Of a stretch of 64,000 bases of DNA, positions 56,201-64,000 are shown one piece after another. Below the pieces are notes generated by a model. It saw nothing but the letters and a program-made list of their open reading frames with translations. It searched no databases and had not been told where the DNA came from. The stretch is from Solirubrobacter deserti (GTDB taxonomy: Bacteria > Actinomycetota > Thermoleophilia > Solirubrobacterales > Solirubrobacteraceae). The position numbers were made by a program, and so were the translations under genes. Every line of letters starts with the position of its first letter. Position 1 is the stretch's first letter. Location: the NCBI RefSeq assembly GCF_027587175.1, contig NZ_JAPCID010000022.1, positions 47,953-111,952 of the forward strand, read 5' to 3'.

Positions 56201-56952
56201 GGCTGACGGCTGACGTGCGGGCGTTCGCGCAGTCGGCGACGATCGTCGCGCCGGACGCCGTCGAGGTCGGCGACTCGGCGCAGATCGAGGGTTCGATCGT
56301 GCAGCCATCGGGTGTGTTGCCGGGTTCGCGCGTGGTGCCGCTGCGGTACCCGATGTCGGTCCGCTGGGGCGGGTCGGAGAATCTGGCGATCGGTACTGAC
56401 GAGGCGGCGGCGAAGGCCGCGGGCAAGGCGGCGATCTTCGATCCGGCGACGCGCAGGTTCACGGCGCTCAAGTCGGGTGAGGTGACGCTGTCGGTCGAGG
56501 TGGACTCGATGCGCGAGTACACGGGCACCGAGTCGATGGCGCCGATCACGACCTCGCGCGTGATCAAGACCCAGGTCACCTCGGTCGACGAGGACGCGCC
56601 GATCGGCGGCTCGGTCCCGGCGACGCTCGCGCTGACGATGGGTCCGGCGGTCGACTTCGGCGCGTTCACGCCGGGTGTCACCAAGACCTACGAGCGGACC
56701 ACGACGGCGACCGTGATCTCCACGGCCGGCGACGCGGCGCTGTCGGTCTCGAACCCGGGGCACCTGACCAACGGCGCGTTCAAGCTGGCGCAACCGCTGC
56801 AGGTCTCCGGGCTCCCGAAGACCTACTCCGGCCCGGTCACCAACGACGTGGCGACGGTCGGCTTCAAGCAGGAGATCAACGAGCGCGATCCGCTGCGCAC
56901 CGGCGCCTACGCGACCACGCTGACGTTCACGCTGTCCACGACGCAGCCGTAA
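53254..56952 (+). CDS. Large secreted phosphodiester glycosidase (NAGPA) plus metallophosphoesterase
   Basis: 1232 residues from GTG 53254. Signal peptide LTLAAALALLAPPLAVAA. Residues about 30-375 are a phosphodiester glycosidase/NAGPA domain (AGVNADFFDIGNSGAPHGG, then LNLDGGGSTTMV at ~334). Two Ig-like modules follow (to ~560), then a carbohydrate-binding-like jelly roll (~560-700). The metallophosphoesterase spans ~715-1000: LSDIQFTAAQPDLAKTG, LNGDITDLGG (~765), VPGNHESY (~811), FAHHPTND (~886) and GSHAQIAH (~930). The C-terminus has a Big-like module and a WxL-like beta domain (FGAFTPGVTKTYERTTTATV). It probably trims phosphate-linked surface glycans such as teichoic-acid-type polymers or exopolysaccharide; inference. 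Confidence 0.85.
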   Translation: MLKRTLTLAAALALLAPPLAVAADQVALIDKTEPVGPGITLRHLKTVDASGWFDHQILTVDLSNPVVKSDSLTAGPKITDTGPLTTAANRVGAVAGVNADFFDIGNSGAPHGGQILGGTLLKTADIARPWHHAGVSKDGIGRLVDMTLEASASLKGTPYTVQTLNASNHLGVPADSMHAYTSAWGTYSRGRGFAGVSNVAEVLVEDNKVVSVATAPGAGEIPEGAFVLIGRDAAADAIKALAPGDAVTLTYGLKDEVARNLQFAVGGSAPLVLNGAVIPGPNPNDIAPRTAIGFKDGGKTMLLVTADGRQSPVLGVDLNRLARTFVELGADTALNLDGGGSTTMVARALGDEGVTVRNSPSDGFERHDPNGVGVFVTPGNGAVDELIVTPEEPRVFPGLRRTLKVKAVDNHDTPVAAGDVSWTGATNGVVTAPADATGTVSATATSGTVSETKDIRVLGTLDTLELSSARMSFAEAGASFARTLRVQGRDREGFTAPIELADLDLGYDDTLLEIEQAGDLLRVTPLKPGATMLVVKVAGKEVKLPITVGVVTQTVHTFDRPNEPSFWTPNGTAPATQQLSMQDGRLKLTYEGRRNMGITIRLDLTPGRIPLPGQPLRMRLRLWSEHDISLSYLGYFDRDGGANGPLGSPIKKGWNDLVWTFPATTKFPVRINSFQVIETNVAAQKNGSVIFDRIEIDSSAEIESPPVAPLREDPLVSVDGSADGDWSFATLSDIQFTAAQPDLAKTGIAALNRIRKSDAELVVLNGDITDLGGVDDLKLARQTLETGGCDLVKAGGSEDTDPNTIPCYYVPGNHESYTASGQGTLDNWIAEFGAPHRFFDHKGTRFILLNSAYGNFRSSGFAQLPMLQQALDTAVADDAVDNVMVFAHHPTNDPGDLDASQLTDRTEVQLIEKLLTDFREESDKGVAMVGSHAQIAHVERQQGVAYIVHPSSGKAPYGTPDRGGFTGWMRWSVDRDAPASEQWLTADVRAFAQSATIVAPDAVEVGDSAQIEGSIVQPSGVLPGSRVVPLRYPMSVRWGGSENLAIGTDEAAAKAAGKAAIFDPATRRFTALKSGEVTLSVEVDSMREYTGTESMAPITTSRVIKTQVTSVDEDAPIGGSVPATLALTMGPAVDFGAFTPGVTKTYERTTTATVISTAGDAALSVSNPGHLTNGAFKLAQPLQVSGLPKTYSGPVTNDVATVGFKQEINERDPLRTGAYATTLTFTLSTTQP

Positions 56953-56963
56953 CCCGGTGCTGG

Positions 56964-56989
56964 GGCCGCCGTCTCGCGAGACGGCGGCC
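56964..56989. terminator. Perfect 13-bp palindromic hairpin after the large glycosidase gene
   Basis: GGCCGCCGTCTCG and CGAGACGGCGGCC are perfect reverse complements with no spacer, starting 12 nt after the stop. High stability but no T run; likely transcript 3' end. Confidence 0.55.
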
Positions 56990-57019
56990 TCGCCCACTTC
57001 AGTTCGTGAAGCTTTGGGC

Positions 57020-57025
57020 TAGACT
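57020..57025 (+). promoter_or_regulatory. Putative -10 (TAGACT) for the HxlR gene
   Basis: TAGACT lies 9 nt before ATG 57035. TTCAGT 16 nt further upstream could be a weak -35. Confidence 0.4.
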
Positions 57026-57034
57026 GGGAGACGC

Positions 57035-57391
57035 ATGCCTGACCCCAGTTGTCCCGTCTGTCGCACCGCCGAGATCGTCTGCGGGAAGTGGACGCTGCTG
57101 ATCGTGCGCGATCTGTCCGAGGGCCGGTCACGCTTCTGCGAGCTCGAGCGCTCGCTCGGCGGGATCTCGCCGCGGACCCTCTCGCTGCGCCTGCGCGCGC
57201 TGGAAGAGGAGGGCATCGTGCACCGGACGACCTACCCCGAGGTCCCGCCGCGCGTCGAGTACGCGCTGACGGAGAAGGGTCGCGCGCTCGTGCCGATCAT
57301 CGACTCCATGCGGGTCTACGGCAGCGAGTGGCTGGGCGCGGAAGGCTCGTGCGCTGAGGCGCCCGAGGCGCCTGAAGTCGTCGCCGCATAA
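57035..57391 (+). CDS. HxlR-family transcriptional regulator
   Basis: 118 residues. The family start CPVCRTAEIVCGKWTLLIVR has the conserved Cys and KWT-LLI block; RSRFCELERSLGGISPRTLS and LRLRALEEEGIVHRTTYPEV form the helix-turn-helix, PPRVEYALTEKGRAL the wing. The usual HxlR length is 100-120. Family members sense aldehydes, quinones or redox stress, sometimes through the N-terminal Cys. The tail (SCAEAPEAPEVVAA) is acidic. No divergent target gene; the gene may act elsewhere. Confidence 0.92.
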   Translation: MPDPSCPVCRTAEIVCGKWTLLIVRDLSEGRSRFCELERSLGGISPRTLSLRLRALEEEGIVHRTTYPEVPPRVEYALTEKGRALVPIIDSMRVYGSEWLGAEGSCAEAPEAPEVVAA

Positions 57392-57466
57392 TTCCGTCCG
57401 GGGCGTTTGCTGCAATAGCGCGTTCGCCCTGGAGGAGCGCGTGAGCGTGCGACGAAACGCTGCGCC

Positions 57467-58711
57467 ATGCACAACCGGGCGCTGCGTGACTCACTTGCGG
57501 CCTTCGTCCAGGAGGCGGCCTGGCAGCTTGCGGAAGAGGTGTCGGGAGGGGCGGAGATCCCGTTCGAGCTCGACGCCACGCCGACGCGCAGCGCTCCGCT
57601 GTACTGCTACCGGCCGCTGACCGGGCAATTCATCGGCCAGCGGGCCGGGATGCTGACGCGGCTGCCGAGCTATCTGCCGGCGACCAAGGGGCTGGCGGCG
57701 CTGCCCGACCTGCCCGCCTACCTGGCCAAGCGCGGCCGGCGGGCGCCCGCGCACGAGCTGGCCGACGCGGCGCTGCAGGCCTTTCTCGGCGCGGTCTGGG
57801 AGGACGTGACCGACTTCGTCTTCGACGAGCCGCGCTTCGACGCCGCCTACGCCGAGCTGGAGGAGATCGCCTACGACGGCTGCGCGCTCAGCGTCGTGAT
57901 CACGCCGGTCGAAGGGCTCGTGATCGAGTCCGACGAGGTCGCACTCGGAAACGGGCTGACCCTCGCGCGCGCGACGACGCTCACCGACGCGCCGCACGGC
58001 CTGCCCGAGGACCCGCACGCCACCGTGGCCGTGCTGGCGCTCGAGTCCAAGGACGGGCGGGCGCTCGAGCAGGCGGGCCGGCGGCTGCGGCGCCTGCAGA
58101 CCGCGCTGCGCCTGTGGGACGACGCCGAGCCGGCGCTCGGCCCGACCGCGCACGCGCGCACGGACGGCGCATCCTGGATGACGATCCCGCTCGCGACCGG
58201 CATCCGGCGCCCGAGCGGCGACTGCCTGCTCGGCGAGGACGAGGAGGACCCGCTGCGCGCATTCTGCGGGCTGGTCTCGCGCCGCACGCCGCGGGCCGGC
58301 GAACTGGCCTGGGCGCTGCGCCGCTTCGAGCTCGGTTGCGAGCGCGGCAGTGCCGTCGAGGCGCTCACGGACTGGCTGCTGGCCGCCCGCGCGCTGCTCG
58401 CCAATCGCGGCGCCGAAGGCTACGAAGGTGTCGCCGAGCGCCTGGCGGCGATCTGCGCCGAAGCGCCGGACCGGCCCGCGCTGGAGGCCCGCGTGCGCGA
58501 GGCGGTCTCGCTCGAGCGCGCCGCCGTGGTGGGGTTCGTCAAGCCGTCGCCGGAGGTGGAGGCGCTCGTCTGCGAGCTCGGCGGCTGCCTGCGCGCGGTG
58601 CTGCGCGACGTGCTCTGCGGCCATCTGGACCCGCAGCTGCGCAAGGTGGCCGACGAGCTGCGCACCCCGTCAGTCGAAGAGGTGCGCGCGGACGGCCGCC
58701 AGGCCGTCTAG
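57467..58711 (+). CDS. Conserved-looking protein of unknown function, 414 aa
   Basis: No family recognised. The protein begins HNRALRDSLAAFVQEAAWQL, has LYCYRPLTGQFIGQRAGMLT and LPSYLPATKGLAALPDLPAY near residues 45-90, an acidic centre (WEDVTDFVFDEPRFDAAYAE), LALESKDGRALEQAGRRLRR, and a helical C-terminal third rich in Leu/Ala/Arg with Cys in CELGGCLRAVLRDVLCGHLD. No signal peptide or membrane helix. The arrangement looks like an alpha/beta domain plus a helical bundle, similar in outline to nucleotide-second-messenger effectors, but that is a guess. Its end overlaps the convergent ArsA-like gene by 42 nt. Confidence 0.6.
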   Translation: MHNRALRDSLAAFVQEAAWQLAEEVSGGAEIPFELDATPTRSAPLYCYRPLTGQFIGQRAGMLTRLPSYLPATKGLAALPDLPAYLAKRGRRAPAHELADAALQAFLGAVWEDVTDFVFDEPRFDAAYAELEEIAYDGCALSVVITPVEGLVIESDEVALGNGLTLARATTLTDAPHGLPEDPHATVAVLALESKDGRALEQAGRRLRRLQTALRLWDDAEPALGPTAHARTDGASWMTIPLATGIRRPSGDCLLGEDEEDPLRAFCGLVSRRTPRAGELAWALRRFELGCERGSAVEALTDWLLAARALLANRGAEGYEGVAERLAAICAEAPDRPALEARVREAVSLERAAVVGFVKPSPEVEALVCELGGCLRAVLRDVLCGHLDPQLRKVADELRTPSVEEVRADGRQAV

Positions 58712-59728
58712 GTCGTGCACGTCCTCGTCGAGCTCGGGGACGATCAGCGTCGGCGGGTCGCGCAGCTCGGCCTGCAGGATCGCCACGTTGGCGGCATCGC
58801 GGGAGGCCAGCGCGCCCAGCTGCTGCGCCGCGGCCTGGACGCGCTCGGCCAGCGCGGGCCCGAGCAGGTCGGTCACGTCGTCCGGTAGGCCGTCGTCGGG
58901 CGGCTGGTGAACGCGATTGACGATCAGCCCGCCGAACGGCATTCCCGCCTCGCGCAGCTTGCGGTGGAAGAAGATCGCCTCCTCGACCGGGTCGTGGCGC
59001 GGCGCGGTCACGATCAGGAACGTCGTCGCGGGGTCCTTGAGCAGCGCGCCGACGCGCCGCGCGCGCTCGGTGAAGCCGTCGATCATCCCGCCGAGTGAGC
59101 GGAAGAAGCCGCTCAGGTCCTGCAGCAGGTCGACGCCCGTGACCCTGCGCATGACGCCGAACATGATCCCGGTGCCGCGGCCGAACAGGCCCGCAGGCTT
59201 GAGGAACATCCGGATCGCGCGGCCCTGGAAGAAGCGCGTCAGCCGGCCGGGCGCGTCGAGGAAGTCCAGCGCGTTGCGCGCGGGCGGCGTGTCCAACACG
59301 AGCACGTCGAACGCGCCCGACTGATCGAGCTCGTAGAGCTTCGCGATCGCCGTGAACTCCTGGGAGCCGGCCACCGCGCTCGAGAGCTGCTGGTAGATGC
59401 GGTTGCCGTAGACCTCGTCGCGGGTGCGCTCGTCGGGCGCGAGCCGCTCGATCAGCTCGTCGAACGTGCGCTTGGCGTCGAGCATCATCGCCCACAGCTC
59501 ACCCTCGACCTCCGCCTCGATCCGGTGCGGCTCGTTGCCGAGCGTGTCGAGCCCGAGCGCGGTCGCCAGCCGCTTGGCCGGATCGATGGTCACCACGGCG
59601 ACCTTCAGGCCCTTCTCGGCGAGCCCGAGCCCGACCGCCGCGGCGGCCGTCGTCTTGCCCACGCCCCCCGAGCCGGCGCAGATGACCATGCGCTTGCCCT
59701 CGAGCAGCGGCTCGAGGGAGGTCAGCAT
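58670..59728 (-). CDS. ArsA/GET3-family anion-transporting ATPase-like protein
   Basis: 352 residues from ATG 59728. The deviant Walker A reads VICAGSGGVGKTTAAAAVGL (~19-30): GSGGVGKT has Ser where ArsA/Get3 have the signature Lys, as is usual for one of the two ArsA-like subunits in Actinobacteria. Switch I VVTIDPAKRLATALGLD, and VLVLDTPPARNALDFLDAP (switch II) are intact. The region from RAIRMFLKPAGLFGRGTGIM to ARRVGALLKDPATTFLIVTA corresponds to the client-binding helices. Mycobacterial relatives (Rv3679/Rv3680) form heterodimers; a second subunit is not seen here. Function in envelope or protein targeting inferred. Confidence 0.87.
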   Translation of the reverse strand: MLTSLEPLLEGKRMVICAGSGGVGKTTAAAAVGLGLAEKGLKVAVVTIDPAKRLATALGLDTLGNEPHRIEAEVEGELWAMMLDAKRTFDELIERLAPDERTRDEVYGNRIYQQLSSAVAGSQEFTAIAKLYELDQSGAFDVLVLDTPPARNALDFLDAPGRLTRFFQGRAIRMFLKPAGLFGRGTGIMFGVMRRVTGVDLLQDLSGFFRSLGGMIDGFTERARRVGALLKDPATTFLIVTAPRHDPVEEAIFFHRKLREAGMPFGGLIVNRVHQPPDDGLPDDVTDLLGPALAERVQAAAQQLGALASRDAANVAILQAELRDPPTLIVPELDEDVHDLDGLAAVRAHLFD

Positions 59729-59735
59729 AAAGACT

Positions 59736-60368
59736 TCAGATCAGGCCCTCACGCACCGCGAACGCGACCGCTTGCGAGCGCGAGCGGGCGTTCAACTTCG
59801 TCACGACGTCGTGCAGGACGTTCTTCACGGTGCGTTCGGAATAGCAGAGCGTCTGGGCCACCTCGCGCGTCGGATGTCCGTCTGCGATCAGCGCCAGCAC
59901 CTGCTGCTCGCGGTCGGTCAGCTTGGCCGCGACGGGCCGGGCGGCGGCCGCCTCGGCGTTGGACTGGTGGTTGGCGAGCAGGTGCTCGAGCAGGTCCGGC
60001 GTGACCACGCCCGTGCCGTTCGCGGCGGCCTTGACGGCGCTCGCCAGCGTGTCCGGCGTGAGCTCCTCCTTGCGCAGATAGCCGACTGCACCGGCCTGCA
60101 GCGCGCCGACGACCGCTTCCTGGCCGCCGTCGGAGGAGCACACGATCACGCGCGCGCCGGTCGCCTCGCGGACGGCCGGCAGGAAATCGCTGCCGCCGGG
60201 GAGCTTGGGATCGAGCAGGACGATGTCGGACTCGAAGAGCGCCGGGTGCTCCCAGGCGTCGCGGACGGACTCCGCGCCGGCGACCGACTCGACGTCTTCG
60301 AGCAGGTCAAGACACGCCACCAGCCCCCGCCGGTAGATCGTATGAGTGTCGAGGACGAAGAGTTTCAC
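59736..60368 (-). CDS. NarL/LuxR-type response regulator with partly degenerate receiver
   Basis: 210 residues from GTG 60368. Receiver: FVLDTHTIYRRGLVACLDLL has only D7 where the usual DD pair occurs (the second acidic residue is Thr), but the phosphoacceptor D53 (IVLLDPKLPGG) and the Lys (GYLRKEEL) remain. C-terminal LuxR helix-turn-helix: LTDREQQVLALIADGHPTRE and VAQTLCYSERTVKNVLHDVV. Mg binding may be weakened, so phosphorylation-independent activity is possible. No histidine kinase is adjacent; the divergent Ser/Thr kinase gene could provide input. The ArsA-like gene follows 7 nt later on the same strand. Confidence 0.88.
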   Translation of the reverse strand: MKLFVLDTHTIYRRGLVACLDLLEDVESVAGAESVRDAWEHPALFESDIVLLDPKLPGGSDFLPAVREATGARVIVCSSDGGQEAVVGALQAGAVGYLRKEELTPDTLASAVKAAANGTGVVTPDLLEHLLANHQSNAEAAAARPVAAKLTDREQQVLALIADGHPTREVAQTLCYSERTVKNVLHDVVTKLNARSRSQAVAFAVREGLI

Positions 60369-60450
60369 CCTTGTGGGTGGTTGCCCGCGGTCAAATCCAT
60401 GGCGATACTACGACCGGTGCCTCAATACGGTCAAACAGGGGATTGCAGGG

Positions 60451-63336
<2,886 letters not shown>

Positions 63337-63349
63337 TCGAGGCTGAGGA

Positions 63350-63379
63350 CCGCCGGTGGCTGCAGGCAGTCACCGGCGG
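63350..63379. terminator. Bidirectional hairpin between convergent genes
   Basis: CCGCCGGTG (63350-63358) pairs with CACCGGCGG (63371-63379) around a 12-nt loop, 14 nt after the kinase stop. No T run on either strand. Confidence 0.5.
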
Positions 63380-63450
63380 GCAAGTCGGCCGCGTCGAGCG
63401 GCTGACGACTCGCCCGCGAAGACGGTCGAGGGACGCGCGCGCCTCGAGGT

Positions 63451-64000
63451 CTACGCCAGGAGCTTGCGCGCCTCTTCCAGCCGCAGCTGGTAGCGGTAGC
63501 GGTACTGCTCGGCCGGCCGCTCGGTGTCGGCGATCCACTCGCCCCACTTCGCCGGGTCCTTGCCGAAGTCGGCGTTGCCGCCCGCGATCGCCTTGCGCTT
63601 GACCGCGAGCGCCGTGTCGATGAACCACTTGGCCTGGAGCTCGGGCTTGGTGGCGAACCCCTTGTAGGCGCCCTGGTCCCAGATGCCGACGCGCATCTGG
63701 AAGAAGCCGACCGAGTCCGCGTCGCCGTAGTTGAGGTTCTTGACCCCGGACTCGACGAGCGCCGCCATGACCGGCAGCTCGGGCGGGAGCCCGGCGGCCT
63801 CGGCCTGCTTGGCGAGCCACTTCGCGAGCTCCTCCTGCGACGCGTCGTCGCCCGGGTAGTCGCTGGCGGCGCTGCCGGGATCGATCGACGCCGCCGCGAC
63901 GCCGGGCTGCGCGGCCGCCGGAGCCTCGACCGGGGGCGTGGGCGCGATAGGTGCGCCCGGCGCGGGCGCGACGGCGGGCGGCGGGGCCGCGGCCGGCGGC
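63451..64000 (-). CDS. Transglycosylase-like secreted protein, C-terminal part (5' end outside window)
   Basis: The frame is open to the right edge, giving at least 183 codons; an internal ATG at 63768 is not the start. The N-terminal visible part is Pro/Ala-rich (APAPGAPIAPTPPVEAPAAA), then ASDYGPDDASQEELAKWLAK, then the lytic-transglycosylase-like core: PELPVMAALVESGVKNLNYG with the catalytic-type Glu and GDADSVGFFQMRVGIWDQGA, ending ...YRYQLRLEEARKLLA. It resembles transglycosylase SLT domains found in phage-tail and Actinobacterial wall enzymes. Localisation cannot be judged without the N-terminus. Stop codon is convergent with the kinase gene. Confidence 0.75.
   Translation of the reverse strand, partial: PPAAAPPPAVAPAPGAPIAPTPPVEAPAAAQPGVAAASIDPGSAASDYPGDDASQEELAKWLAKQAEAAGLPPELPVMAALVESGVKNLNYGDADSVGFFQMRVGIWDQGAYKGFATKPELQAKWFIDTALAVKRKAIAGGNADFGKDPAKWGEWIADTERPAEQYRYRYQLRLEEARKLLA

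Overview
The window is very GC-rich, densely packed DNA from an actinobacterium. The gene content (DUF2203, DUF6458 and DUF2252 proteins, secreted proteins with Arg/Thr-rich beta domains, paired glucose/sorbosone dehydrogenases, a MerR-DICT regulator, a c-di-AMP riboswitch before a cell-wall hydrolase) looks most like the Thermoleophilia/Solirubrobacterales branch. That placement is inferred from gene style, not from a marker-tree. No tRNA, rRNA, CRISPR array, prophage or insertion sequence was found. Many genes overlap by 1-4 nt (ATGA/GTGA). Many isolated genes have a TANNNT -10 hexamer 6-12 nt before the start codon, as expected for leaderless transcripts in Actinobacteria.

Layout, left part. 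1-2756: a tight four-gene cluster (AAA+ ATPase cut by the window edge, HELCH zincin, unknown, GNAT). 2825-8625: DUF2203, then an OmpR-type two-component system followed by a lipoprotein, a lipoprotein adaptor, and a MacB-like ATPase and permease; together a plausible envelope-stress sensing and export unit. 8621-8722: two copies of a palindromic repeat. 8731-13827: a compact cytochrome P450, a CHxxC-type conserved protein and two polytopic GT-C/GT39-like membrane proteins. 13891-16178: a second two-component system (minus). 16269-19594: a UGM-like flavoprotein, a stretch without an intact gene but with a structured RNA and attenuator-like terminator, then DUF2252. 19591-22762: two secreted sugar-dehydrogenase-like proteins and a rhodanese (minus). 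22788-25709: ALO-type oxidase, cupin and a D-threonine-aldolase-like enzyme.

Middle. 25765-26696: a c-di-AMP (ydaO-type) riboswitch and the NlpC/P60-like hydrolase it should control. 26693-31451: DUF6458, acyl-CoA dehydrogenase, membrane-anchored metallopeptidase, ArsR regulator, AarF/UbiB kinase, and a PadR regulator with an operator-like palindrome inside its promoter. 31532-34569: overlapping genes for pseudouridine-5'-phosphate glycosidase, a PfkB sugar kinase, a low-molecular-weight phosphatase and a fructosamine-kinase-family protein, readable as pseudouridine salvage joined to protein deglycation. 34537-38645: multidrug-type ABC exporter and Lon protease (minus). 38841-40350: a secreted protein broken by a one-base frameshift.

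Right part. 40347-43897 (minus): HSD10-like SDR, RTX-repeat secreted protein, RibD-like reductase, 3-methyladenine glycosylase. 43925-45924: GlpX and an HSL-type esterase. 45839-48335: membrane-anchored unknown, NmrA-like SDR, MerR-DICT regulator. 49169-50269: the primary sigma factor. 50313-53165: SnoaL/MarR pair, PilT ATPase, AIM24 protein. 53254-56952: a 1232-residue secreted phosphodiester glycosidase plus metallophosphoesterase. 57035-60368: HxlR regulator, unknown, ArsA-like ATPase, LuxR-type regulator. 60451-64000: transmembrane Ser/Thr kinase and the C-terminal part of a transglycosylase-like secreted protein that runs off the window.

The observations most worth checking are the putative attenuator RNA before DUF2252, the pseudouridine/deglycation operon, and three divergent gene pairs whose start codons lie 25-27 bp apart around one shared, nearly symmetric -10 element.
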